From NCBI GenBank assembly GCA_963210315.1, contig OY723261.1, forward strand, positions 310,001 to 374,000: a DNA stretch of 64,000 nucleotides, in the 5' to 3' direction. Source of the DNA: Rhynchopus euleeides (Eukaryota > Euglenozoa > Diplonemea > Diplonemida > Diplonemidae). The notes beneath the pieces were generated by a model, which saw nothing but the letters and a program-made list of their open reading frames with translations, did no database searches and was not told where the DNA came from. Positions 10,625-20,542 of this stretch are shown here, one piece after another. Every line of letters begins with the position of its first letter. Positions within the stretch are counted from its first letter, which is position 1. The translations under genes and the position numbers were made by a program.

Positions 10625-11180
10625 TTTCTGCCTTCTTCCGCTTCTTCACATTCTTCTCCTTCTTCCTCTTCTTCGGGATCTTCGTTGTCGTCGTCGGCTT
10701 CACAGGCCAGTGCTGCCTTGCGTAACACGCCGTCCTTCGCATCCTGGGTGTGGATCGGCGGCTGCTTGTCGCAGAGGCAAATACGGAGACCACGCGGTTT
10801 GTTGCAGGCAGCATCGCCAGTCAGTAACCAGCCATCGGAACACTTGCCGAGCGAATCGATCGGGCCGACAGGGGGTACCCGACTGCTACCGAGAGTCCTG
10901 AGACGGTGCCGAAACGAATCGAAGTTTTTCATCCATACGGGACCCGCTGTCATGCACTTCCCGCACAACGATATGACATTGTATTGCAAGAGGGTACACG
11001 AATATTCTTGCGGGGTCGTTGCCGAAACTGGCATAGTTTGCCAGCTCGAACACCATCAGGTACCTCTCCCGGAAACAAGCAGATGTTGTCCTGGCCCGCG
11101 ATTTCCTCTCCCCATTCTCCCTCTCGAACGCTTCGTCGGAGAGGTGGCAGTTCTGAGGATCCTGAGGGTCCTGAGGCATT
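10617..11180 (-). pseudogene. Element A gene 2 remnant (relative of element B zinc-finger gene)
   Basis: Two overlapping frames read as one decayed protein. The first has HLSDEAFERENG and RYLMVFELANYASFGND; the second has LCGKCMTAGPVW, RHRLRTLG and LRICLCDKQP, then an acidic Glu-rich end. They align by eye with LSDEALEAGNG, RDLILFEIQQLQSWGEN, VCSCVVAGSW and LNVCVCGKEP of the element B gene at 52187-52996. The frame change near 11000 and the lack of the C2H2 region indicate decay. Confidence 0.55.
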
Positions 11181-11251
11181 CAAGGCAGGGCACTCCCTTC
11201 TCCATTCTTTTACACTCTTTGAAAAGTGTCACAATCAGATGTGGTCAACCG

Positions 11252-12120
11252 TTACGGCACTGCCGATGGGACTCTCGTCCTCTGGCACGCCCACTGGTCG
11301 GGCTTCTTTGTCACCACCGCCTGCCTCATCACCGCGTTCACCAACTGGATGTCGATGGTCACGACACCCTGCCCCTGCGTTGCCTGTGGTGTTGCCCCCA
11401 CCGCCACAATGAACGGATCCGGAATGTGAAACGTTCGGGCGTGCAGACCATTCGGAATCTCGCTCTTGTAGGGCAGGTCCCTCATGACCGTGACAGTCAT
11501 GACCGATCCGTCGAGGACAGGTGGGTGCTCGTCGGGCACGTCAGCTCCCGGACCTACCTCTACGATGATCCGGTAGAAGAGGGCGTCTGCTATCGAATGC
11601 CTCCCGATCTGCGTGATGGGGGGGGGGGGTTCGGGGTCAGTTGTTTTTCATCTGCCTTCGAAGAAGTACTGCCCACCGCGCTTTGAGCGGTGGGCAGCCT
11701 CTTCATATCGGTTCCCAGCACCTCATCCGAGCACCCCGCTTTCGTCAGCACCTCGTACTCAGACAAGTTCTTGTCGGCGCTCGTGAGGCGCTTCATGCCG
11801 CCTCCGACGCGCGTTGCCAGAGACACGCATGGAGTAGACTGCGGGTAGTGTCCTGGCCTTCTTCTTGTCGGCCTCTTCACTCCGTGTCAGCTTCCTGCCC
11901 CACTCCTTGTCAAAGTGGGTGGTGCGATGGCTTTTCAAACAGCGCCGCGAGGCTGCTGTGAAACAGCTCGACGCCTTCTGCGTGGCCTGGGATGATGCAG
12001 ACCTCCTCGACATTTTTTTGGGATACCACCAGGGGGAGGGACCCGGTGTGAGGCACTTGAGTGCGTCCAGGCGGGCAGGGAACCTGGGTAGGGGGCCTCA
12101 TTCCTTTTTGGTAATTTTGG
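11252..12120 (-). pseudogene. Element A gene 1 remnant with frameshifts
   Basis: Successive segments in different frames match successive parts of the element B gene 1 protein. HFDKEWGRKLTRSEEADKKKA corresponds to the KEYQGGTVSEKSAKEAQ region, DMKRLPTAQ to KMSRLYAAE, and ALFYRIIVEVG through HIPDPF to GGFYEFIVESG through HIPSKY. One frameshift falls in a 12-C run at about 11617-11628, and others near 11850 and 11920. No GTATG introns explain the shifts. A perfect 11-bp hairpin (stem CTGCCCACCGC) lies within it at 11669-11697. Confidence 0.6.
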
Positions 12121-12126
12121 GCCAAA

Positions 12127-12473
12127 GCTGCTGATCATCAAGTTTCGTCGCCGACCCCACCCCCCCCTCCCCCGCCACCCCCCTGCACTGCAGCATATTT
12201 TATTGGTAATTTTGGGCCAATTTTGACCATTTTCCCCTTGTGCCCAACATGATTCAAGCTTCGACTTCTTTCTCGACTCGGGGTATGGTTGAACCCTTTT
12301 GACTCATACTTTCCACAACGGCCAGAGAGAGTCCGGAATATGCGAATTGTCCCCCCTGCTTGGCCACTCAACATGTTCCCCCCCGGTTAAAATGGGTGAA
12401 AATGACCTGGTCATGACCAGGTCAGATTTGGACCTGGTCAAAACCTGGTCAGTCAGCTGACCAGGCCACCGTG
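12127..12473 (-). repeat. Element A right terminal inverted repeat
   Basis: Inverted copy of 10227-10624 with a shorter palindrome block. It ends CCAGGCCACCGTG. Confidence 0.85.
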
Positions 12474-12801
12474 AAGGCGGGGGTGGGGTGGGGTGGGGTG
12501 GGAGGGGGGGTAGTGGTACCGAGTAGCATGACATGACCACTTCAATGGCACAGGACACCAAGGACAGAACCCATCCAGGCAACCCACCCTCGCCTAATAG
12601 GAAGTCCACATGCATCCCCCCCTAGCACGGATATGAGGCCGAGAGGACTGGGCGGCATCCGACTGGCAGGAGGTTGCGGTGCTGAGCTGCTAATAGGCAG
12701 GTGGATCGGAGGACCTGACAGGCCGTGACAGGTGCCCATCACCCCTTTGGGGGGGGGGGGGGGGGTCAGCTACTGCACGCCAAAATGGCTTGGTTCTCTC
12801 G

Positions 12802-14199
12802 TCATTCTGGGCAAGGCGTCTCAAGCCGTGGGAGCTGGCCGGCAGGCTCAGATTTCCCCTCATGTTGAGATGCCATCTGGGTTTCATCAAGTCGCCTCAG
12901 AATGCGGAACACCTCCCCACTTTGGGATACGGTATCAGTTGCAACACGCACATAGGACAAGACACTGCCTGCAGGCAGGACCTCTGCAGGAGTATTCGAA
13001 TTCATTGTAAACACAGGACGGCGTATCTAATGCACAGGGCAATCAGGCGCGCTGCGTGGAAACGCAGTGCAGAAGGCAAAGCGCCTTCGCGTGTATCGTG
13101 CAGTCATAAAGGGTAGCCAGTCAGCCGACACCAGATCCAACCCTCGGATGTCACTGCCTCATTCGCACTGTGCTGCTGATGCCGTTGGACGCCAGGTGGA
13201 AACTGGGACACACCGGGTATCTCCACCTGAAAAAATGACGCTTTGAGCAGGTGGTTGTTGTTACCCTTCCCGACAACCAGCAAATCACAAGACAGCTCCC
13301 CAACCCGAACCTGATAATCCGGAACCCTGGCGTTATCCTTGAATCGTGTGTGAAGAAGTAATACCCAGTTGCGTGGGAGAGGTCATTCGCTTGACCGTAT
13401 CCCCGCTTTTTTCTCCAGGAAAGTCACCCACATGACGGAAAACTAGTCCGTTAATCCACAGCCTGAAACCACCGTGTGGTGGTGATTTGCACAGCAGGCA
13501 AACCAACTCTGGCATATCCCTCTGGACAGATTCCCTGCAGAGTTTGGGAAGATATGAGGGCTGCGCAGAGTTCTTTCGGCGGGATATGAGAGAGGACGGT
13601 GTGTGCAATTTGGTGTTGTTGAGAAACAGAAGGAGGGGCCGGAAGGGGCACACCAGAAAGAGAAGACATATCTGAGGCTGTAAACACAGACAACACGGAA
13701 CGAAATGCCGCAACGGAAATGAGCGGGATAATCCGGAAACGGGCACCCATGTTCCTACCCCTTCCCTGAAGTGTCCCTTTGGCACCTTGTCGGGGAGGGG
13801 AGGGGGGAGGTAAACTATTATTCCGAGTGAATCTCACGAGAGGAGGGGGGGGGCACTAAAAGTTGATGAATCCTGCGAATGCCGAAGCACACCCCCCAGC
13901 CTGGAAGGGGTGTGAAGGGAGGGTCCAGCAGGGCAGAGAAAGGCAATCGGATATTTTCCCGCGTTGTTATTCTGTAAGAAACCCCCCCGTTGTGCAGCTG
14001 GGTGGAGAAAAGAAAGGCCGGAACAGGAAAGGCTCGCTGGCTGATGGAAAAAAAATGGGTCAACACTACCTCCCAGTCACAGAGCGAGGTGGGCACTGCC
14101 GACTTCACCAAGTTCGAGCGAGGCTATGGACCAGCGATTCACATCAGGGTGACTTTGTTTCTGATACTGCACTGGACGCCCCACAAGATTCAGGTCTTC
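12802..14199 (-). pseudogene. Decayed or intron-rich coding remnants, function unknown
   Basis: Several minus-strand segments look coding but lie in different frames. Examples are VLSYVRVATDTVSQSGEVFR (12.8-13.0 kb), RVGELSCDLLVVGKGNNN (13.1-13.36 kb), LSHIPPKELCAALISSQTLQ (13.45-13.68 kb) and LNLVGRPVQYQKQSHPDV (14.08-14.2 kb). Clear GTATG donors joining them were not found, so a decayed gene is favoured over a spliced one. No family was recognised. Confidence 0.3.
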
Positions 14200-15212
14200 G
14201 CTGATTTTTCATTCCGGGATTCAAGATGCTTCTTTATGGCCGTCGTATTTTGCTGTAGCGCGGCCGCAGTCAATTCCTGTGGGCAGCCGAAGTGTCGCGG
14301 GCGATAGAAAGGCATTGAAGGTGTGGGTGTCTGAGGCAGGCTGTGCAGACGTCATATGTTCAGTAAACACATACCGGTGATTCCGGGTGGTCCCCCAGGA
14401 TGAGTGTGACAGGTCCTGGTTGTATTCTGTCCAACCATTGGTTCAAGCGAATCCTCCCCGACCCCAGGGCCTTATCAGATGTTGTGGGTGTGTGCGATAG
14501 GTTCGCAGTTGACACATTGAAGGAGGTGTTGTGGTCAAGCGGTTTCTTCACGAATGATGCGCTGCTGGCGCCGAAAGTCTGGTGCAGTATCGACGACGTG
14601 TGCCCATTTCTATCGAGGTGTGGATCGTGCGAGGTGTGCCTTTCCGACATAAACCTTCGCAGCGAGCGTTCCAGCTTGTCCTGTGGTGCAAAGTCGCAGG
14701 GGCGTTGGCTGGTCGGTGCCCGTATCACAAAAAAAGGAAGGAAACAGCAACGTGGCAGAGGGAGAACTGCTGACCGCCCGTGGGTGGTGGCGCACAACGA
14801 ACACAGCAGGTTTTGTGCATCAAAGAGAATGGTATTCGCATGAGAGTCAACATACCCACTCTGGCAGGGGCAGCGCGGAGAGATCTTGCAGAGGAACCAT
14901 CACGGTTTGCCCATTCACCCTTGCGGGTACTTGTATGTTGTTGGTGAAGAGATCTAAGCTCGTCGTAGTGGACGGCAATGACGCCACCTGGCACTGCGCC
15001 ATGTCCTGGGAGAAGCGGTAGATGGTTATCTTGCTGGGATCCGGAACGCTAGCCGTCATCACAGGCTCCCCCAGGGCGACCTTTGACGTCTCGGCCTGCC
15101 ATAGTATCGCCTCCTGCTGCTCTTCAGACTTCGCCCCTCCTGGATCGCCTTCGCGTATCACGCGCGTGAAGCTGTCGGCCTGGACCCTTTCCTTCGTCAC
15201 CGCGCACCCCAT
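14190..15212 (-). CDS. Small spliced protein with N-terminal MGC (lipid-anchor-like), about 249 residues
   Basis: Unknown function. Exon 1 (14856-15212) begins MGCAVTKERV, a dual myristoylation/palmitoylation-type start. It contains ITIYRFSQDMAQCQVASLPS and VNGQTVMVPLQDLS. A GTATG donor (14855) and a CACCACAG acceptor (14681) join it in frame to exon 2 (14375-14680), which has DKLERSLRRFMSERHTS and RIRLNQWLDRI. A second GTATG donor (14374) most likely pairs with CTGCCCACAG (14277). That adds a short Lys-rich tail ending SAKT (exon 3, 14190-14276). An alternative acceptor at 14341 would make a 34-bp intron and a different 39-residue tail. Base composition is less GC-rich than in neighbours. 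Membrane-associated signalling or cytoskeletal roles are only guesses. Confidence 0.5.
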
Positions 15213-16504
15213 GTCGGTCTACACCCGCGATCAGGCTCACGATTAGTGTACTGATGGCAGCTGTCAGCAGGACGGCATGTCTCCCTCAGGTGCAGCCCCC
15301 TTGCCAACGCACAGGGGGGCACAGCGCCCTCACACACACACGAGTGTGGCCACAAACCGATGTGCGAGGTGACGAGGGTGACGCACGGAACGTTCTCCAG
15401 AGTTGTCCTACTCAGGGTGGTTATATGGTGGAGTCGCTGTGTCGGTGTGCAGTGCCACGAGGCGTGCCTGTGCCGGGGTGTGTTGTGAGTGCCACGCCAT
15501 CGCATCGCTGTCGAAAAGGTTGCTGAGCAAATGTGCGAACATATCGCTGGACCTGAACGAAGGCACGGAAAGGGGAACGTGTGTGGGGAGGGGGCGGCGA
15601 CACCTGCATCGGCTGAAGTCATTGCTCGGATCTCGGCATGCCTCGGGCTGGTACCGCTTCACGGAGACCCATCTCGGCGCATCGACGTATCACGACCGGC
15701 AGCACAGTGACAGAAGTGCATGCATGGTCCGTCGACCCTGAGTATGGGACTGGCCGTGTTCCTGCCCCGCCAGCCATCGACCCAGTCTCAATTATATCGG
15801 AGACCCATGTGCCGCATGTGCCGCGCCACGGCTATGGAGGGAATAATGTGGGAGGGAAAGGGGTTCTGTTCTGTTGGCATCGACGACTAGAGACCGGCGC
15901 AAACACGCCAGATTCAGCGTCGCCGTATTCTTCGTGGGATCTACTCTTGCAGTCAACGAGAAACACCCAGAACTGACAAATACAAGGCATCCGTGTGTCT
16001 GGGGGTGCAGGCACTGTTTCCGTGCAGGGCACCCCCATCGGCACAGCATGACACGTGGACGGCATCAGTTGAAATAGAGCCCCAGACAGCCAGCCGGCAG
16101 AGCATGAACATATGATGATCAGAGGGGTGGGGCAGGTGTCGTTATTAATCCGGTTGCCAGCAGCCTCAGCGTTCTCAGTCCTTTGACGACTTGTTGGATT
16201 GGCCGAATAAACCTCGGGTCAACTTGCGTTGGGCCTGAGGTCGTTATACCAGGCCCGGATGGGAACTGCAACTGAGAGGGGAAAGCATCACATTCAGAGC
16301 CATGCCTCGCTCACGTGATGTACCGTACTATGGCCGTGAACACCTGATGTTCACTGCCTGGCCAACGACTGACAGCAACATGGCAAATCAACCGTCTGAG
16401 TAGAAAGAAAACAACGAGGATGCTAATCACCGTGCTACGGCACAGTGGTGTGGTATCACAATCCTGCTGACGTCAGCCGAGGGTGGCATCCTGAAGTGGA
16501 CACC
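15213..16504. other. 1.3-kb intergenic region, nothing recognised
   Basis: Mixed-composition spacer between the lipoxygenase-like gene and the MGC gene. The open frames are short and lack codon bias. No repeat or RNA gene was seen. Confidence 0.4.
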
Positions 16505-18313
16505 TCAGATGCCGATAGAGATCTCGACGACACGCATGTCGAAGCTGCGGAAGCGACGTGTCCTGTTGGCGTTGCGGCTGTCGACCACCTGCGAGAAGGC
16601 CTGGAGGTTGGCCTGGAAGTCCACCCAGCGCTGCTTGTCCTCAGCCGCGGGGAGCAGGTGCGTGTAGTCGTCCAGCAGCTTCGGCTGGGGCAGCGACGTC
16701 CCCTCCATGATGAAGCGCATGGTGAAGGTGGTGCGCGGCGGCCCGCACAGCTCGCCCTCGCGCCACGCCCACGGCGAGTGGCACGGGTCGGCAATCTCCG
16801 CCGCAATCTGCCCGATGTGCGCGTGGTACCCCGTCACCGTGAAGACGAAGGTGGCCAGCACGCCCTCCAGTGCCTCGCACGTCAGCGCAGCGCCCGTCGG
16901 CAGGTCCTTGCGCGGGGCCAGCGAGTTCGCACGTGCAACCCAAGCCTGGATGCCCGCGTCCGCTCCGCAAGTGTTGGCGGCGTAGTCGTAGTGCGCCGTC
17001 AGGTAGCTGCGGACGTACTGCCGCACCACCTCGTAGAAGTCGCCGCCATCCTCGTGCAGGGGCAGCTGCACCTTGTCCTCGCTGGTGAAGCCCTGTGCCG
17101 CGAAGCGCTCCGGGATGGTCATGAACTGCATCCCGCCCTCCTCCGTCTGTGCGAACTTGAACAGCGCCGTCAGAGCCTCAGCCGTGAAGGACGAGGCGCG
17201 GTGCACAGTGCCGAACTCCTGCACGAGCGAGAAGGCTGCGCGCCAGTTGATCTCCGCCGTGCGGAACGTGAAGGGGTGCATCAGCACACGCAGGGGGTGG
17301 TCCACCGGCAGCTCCTGCACGTTCGCCGTCACGATGCTGTTCGCCACCGTCAGGTGCCCCCAGTACAGGTGGTCCACGAAGGTGATCACGGTGTTCAGGG
17401 TGGACAGGAAGGCGAACTTGGCGGCCTTGAACCCGATCTTGGCAGGCACCTTGCACTTGCACTTGCCGTGAAGCCACCCCCTCCTCCCCGAGCACCTGCG
17501 GCGCCCCCCCAGCTCACGGCACTCGCGCCACGACAGGCCCTTCTCTGTGCGCTTCTCCCACCCGGGCTGCGAGGGGTAGTACGTCTTGCCCAGCCGCACG
17601 ATGTGCGTCACCTGCCCCTCCGCGTTGAAGTAGGCGTTCGCTCCGTGGCGTGCGAAACCAGGCCGCACGTCAAACTGCTCCATGAAGCCCAGGTACACTG
17701 CGTACGTCGCACCCTGCGCGTCCGCGTCCCCCGCACGCACCTTGACCACACGGTGCTGCCCGATCCCCTTGAACACGTAGTCCGCGAAGCCCTGGTCGGT
17801 GTACTTCTCCTCGCCCCACGGCACGAGCGTGCGCAGCGGGTTTGTGCCTGTCCCGATCAGCGCGTCGAGCGACGCCTTCCTGTCCTCCCCCTTGTACCAC
17901 CGCCCGGTGTGCCACGACGTGTGCGGGAAGGGCACCGACGACGCGAACGCCATGCTCTCGTTCGCCTCCTCCTGCGAGGCTGCGGGCCACGTCTCGTCCA
18001 CCGTCGGAATCACAATGTCCTCCGCAAGCCCTACCGTCGTGGAGGGCAGGGGGCTGGCAACACTGGGAGGCACCACGTACTGCGACGTCAGGTTTGGCCA
18101 GCGTGCGTAGTTCTCCTGGTTCTTCATCGCCAGGGTCCGCGTGAACTCGTCGAAGCGCAGCTTCTCGTTCACCTCCTTCGGGAAGCCGGGGTGCCTTTCC
18201 AGGCGACGCAGCTCATCGAAGCACCCGCTGTACAGGTCACGGGGAAAGTCCCGCTGCCTGTGTGCGTCGGCTGCCACGCACAGCACCGCAGACACAGCGA
18301 GCACGCTGCGCAT
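16505..18313 (-). CDS. Secreted lipoxygenase-like protein
   Basis: Lipoxygenases add O2 to polyunsaturated fatty acids using a non-haem iron. The 602-residue protein opens with a signal peptide (MRSVLAVSAVLCVAADA). Its middle has the family core: HLYWGH (His315, His320, the H-x4-H iron pair), then ELPVDHPLRVLMHPF and FRTAEIN, which match the conserved R-x-LP-x2-HP-x3-LL-x-PH...T-x-x-IN block. Near residues 500-510 VTGYHAHIGQ replaces the usual H-x3-N-F-G-Q, so the third and fourth ligands are altered. The very last residue is Ile, as required for iron binding by the C-terminal carboxylate. No N-terminal PLAT domain is visible. It sits beside two other secreted enzymes. The start at 18313 is set by the signal peptide. 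Confidence 0.72.
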   Translation of the reverse strand: MRSVLAVSAVLCVAADAHRQRDFPRDLYSGCFDELRRLERHPGFPKEVNEKLRFDEFTRTLAMKNQENYARWPNLTSQYVVPPSVASPLPSTTVGLAEDIVIPTVDETWPAASQEEANESMAFASSVPFPHTSWHTGRWYKGEDRKASLDALIGTGTNPLRTLVPWGEEKYTDQGFADYVFKGIGQHRVVKVRAGDADAQGATYAVYLGFMEQFDVRPGFARHGANAYFNAEGQVTHIVRLGKTYYPSQPGWEKRTEKGLSWRECRELGGRRRCSGRRGWLHGKCKCKVPAKIGFKAAKFAFLSTLNTVITFVDHLYWGHLTVANSIVTANVQELPVDHPLRVLMHPFTFRTAEINWRAAFSLVQEFGTVHRASSFTAEALTALFKFAQTEEGGMQFMTIPERFAAQGFTSEDKVQLPLHEDGGDFYEVVRQYVRSYLTAHYDYAANTCGADAGIQAWVARANSLAPRKDLPTGAALTCEALEGVLATFVFTVTGYHAHIGQIAAEIADPCHSPWAWREGELCGPPRTTFTMRFIMEGTSLPQPKLLDDYTHLLPAAEDKQRWVDFQANLQAFSQVVDSRNANRTRRFRSFDMRVVEISIGI

Positions 18314-18999
18314 CTTGACTGGGTTGTTGGGGACAAGGTATCTGCAGGGCGGTTGTGGTGGGCAGACACAGGAGGCACGCGTCATCATCAGCCTTGCGTA
18401 TGCTGGCCATCACACGCAAGACAACGGACAGGGGAGGGGCAGGTGCCACAGGCACACTAGCTCGACGACTCATACCAACCTGCTCACTCTCCACACAGCC
18501 CAACTGTTCCCCACCGGCCCCATGCATCTGCTGCCTGCGCTGCAGGCAGCAAGCGGTGGCGCGGAAGGAACTAAGGCTTTCTGAACAAAGTGGCAAGCAA
18601 CGGCAGAACAACAAGATGGCACATAGAAGTGGTGAGGCTATATAACATAACTCCATGCCTGCAGTACAGCACAGGCACAAGACAAGACAGACGGGCCTCC
18701 CCGTCGATGTGCCCACCCAGGCAACAGTTGCCGAGGGGACAGAGCATAAGACACAAGACACAGGACACGCGGTGGTTGCTTGCTTGTTTGTTGGTTTGTT
18801 GGTTGGTTTGGTTGTCTGCTGTCTGCTCCCAACACTCTTCAAGCCCATGGTTGATCACCACAGGCAGGAGGCAGTGCAGGGAGCATTGAACATGGGTACG
18901 TTGGATGCAAGAAACATCGAAATGTTGTAGATGTGGCAGTGCCTGCCGGCTGGTGTGCTGGGTGCAGGAGGCATGCCAAAGTCAGCGCGCCTGTGCGCT
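18314..18999. other. Intergenic spacer, nothing recognised
   Basis: Spacer between the cathepsin stop and the lipoxygenase-like start, with a TTGGTTTG-type run near 18785-18815. No gene was supported. Confidence 0.4.
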
Positions 19000-20004
19000 T
19001 CAGACCACAGAGTGGACCACGTCCATCGCCACACCGCACTTGTTCTGCCCACGCACAATGCGGTAGTACCCCTTCTCGCCCCAGCTGGTGCCCCACGAGT
19101 TCTTGATCTTCCAGTAGTCCACACCGTTCTCAGACCCGTAGCCCACAATCAGCACGGCGTGGTCCAGGCTGGACGCGGAGTGGCCACACGACTTCGGGCT
19201 GTCGATGCCGCCCGAGTAGTACTGCATGGGGGTCGCGTCGATCCCGATCGTCACGGGCCCGACCTTCGACAGCTGCTGCACGATGTTCGCCTCCTGCGAC
19301 ACGGCGTCCGACACCTGGTACCAGCTGGTGATGTTGGCCACCGACGTCTGCCCCGCCTCGCACGTGTGGCGGATACCAGTGCCCGACTTGTAGGGGTACG
19401 CCGCCTCAGCCGCAATCCCATGGTTCTTGATGACCCAGTCGAACGCGTCCTCCTGCAGCCCGCCGTTGCACCCGGCGTCCGTCTTGTCGCACGACACCAG
19501 CTGCTGCTCCGACAGGGGCGTCAGCGAGTTGCCCGCCAGGAACCACGTCCCCTCAATGTCCCCCGTGGTTCCGAAGCTCCAGCAGCTGCCGCACTGCCCC
19601 TGGTTCTTCACCCCCGTCACGGCACCGTACGTCGTCCAGTCGAAGTCGGTGAAGTTCTTCGTCGCAAGCTCGGGGAAGCGCTTGCACGAGTAGCACGTCC
19701 CGTCCCAGCGGCGCACCGCCTCAGACGTCGGCACGCGCGTGTGGCGGTTCGCGTACTGGCTCTTGAACTCCGCAGGGGTCAGGTCGCTGAACTGGTTCAG
19801 CCCCGACGCCGTGTTGCCCGAAGTGGCGATGTACGCCAGCGACGCCTTGAAGGCCTCGAAGCGGCGCGCCTCCTCCACAGGGCTGGCGTAGACCTTCCCG
19901 AAGTGCTGCTTGTACAGCTGGAACGACACCTCGTGCTCAGACATGGCGAGCGAGCCTGCGGCGCAGTGCAGCGCCACAGCAACGGATGCGAGCATGGTCC
20001 TCAT
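19000..20004 (-). CDS. Cathepsin L-like cysteine protease (papain C1A)
   Basis: A 334-residue prepro-protease acting in lysosomes or outside the cell. Residues 1-19 form a signal peptide. An I29 inhibitor prodomain follows (FQLYKQHFGKVY, then NQFSDLTPAEFKSQY). The mature domain starts near residue 120 and contains NQGQCGSCWSF (oxyanion Gln, nucleophile Cys141), GCNGGLQEDAF, LDHAVLIVGYG (catalytic His) and IKNSWGTSWGEKGYYRI (catalytic Asn). All catalytic residues are present. The start at 20004 was chosen for the signal peptide. CCATCCCTGCAG about 20 bp upstream is a good trans-splice acceptor. The frame stays open further upstream but is not family-like. Confidence 0.95.
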   Translation of the reverse strand: MRTMLASVAVALHCAAGSLAMSEHEVSFQLYKQHFGKVYASPVEEARRFEAFKASLAYIATSGNTASGLNQFSDLTPAEFKSQYANRHTRVPTSEAVRRWDGTCYSCKRFPELATKNFTDFDWTTYGAVTGVKNQGQCGSCWSFGTTGDIEGTWFLAGNSLTPLSEQQLVSCDKTDAGCNGGLQEDAFDWVIKNHGIAAEAAYPYKSGTGIRHTCEAGQTSVANITSWYQVSDAVSQEANIVQQLSKVGPVTIGIDATPMQYYSGGIDSPKSCGHSASSLDHAVLIVGYGSENGVDYWKIKNSWGTSWGEKGYYRIVRGQNKCGVAMDVVHSVV

Positions 20005-20542
20005 CGTGTGGGCAGGCCTGGGATCTGCAGGGATGGTGGTGGAGGCTCGCAGCAGAGGTTGCCAAGGCAGCAGATAACAACAAGCAACAAGGAGGGTGGG
20101 GCAGCAGACGTCCCAGGCATGTCGGCAGGCGGCTGGCAAGAGTGCAGCAGTACACCGCTGCAGAGTGGGAGACAGATGCAAAGAGATGCAAAGGCATTCG
20201 GTTCCAAAGGTCAAAGGCCACTCATCGCGCAAAGCACGGAACAAGAGGCAAACCACACGGCGTGCTGTATGGCGTATGCACACGCGTGCGAGACACCGGT
20301 TAGAAGAGAGGCAACTGCAACTGTATGGCAACGTTGCAAGTCAAGGCAGCGACAGCACGCAGACACAAGGATGCACCGCAGTGACACTAGTGAGAGGCAA
20401 CAAAGCCACGTGGGTTGCGATGCGTCCGAGTGCCTCGTCTGTGCAAACATAAGGGGAAGGGGAACAACAAAGAAGGGCAAACACGGCTGGGGTCAGCACC
20501 ACCAGACAGGGATGCCCAGCTGAAGTGTATTGCACTGCATCG
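20005..20542. other. Intergenic spacer, nothing recognised
   Basis: Spacer holding the 5' leader region of the cathepsin gene and the 3' flank of the LPMO gene. No repeat or RNA gene was seen. Confidence 0.4.

Larger units (their letters stand above)
10227..12473. mobile_element. Element A: 2.25-kb TIR transposon with decayed two-gene cargo
   Basis: The left TIR (10227-10624) and right TIR (12127-12473) are inverted copies. The inner 245 bp differ at only about three sites by eye. Both ends read CACGGTGGCCTGGTCAG, and the flanks show AA/AA (10225-10226, 12474-12475). Subterminal blocks are packed with TGACCAGGTCA-type palindromes. The interior carries remnants of two minus-strand genes homologous to those of element B. 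No DDE transposase signature was recognised. Confidence 0.82.

Noticed and set aside
16445..18460. Plus-strand 671-codon frame over the lipoxygenase-like gene
   Set aside because: It is an antisense shadow caused by strong GC3 bias; the minus strand has a signal peptide and family motifs.
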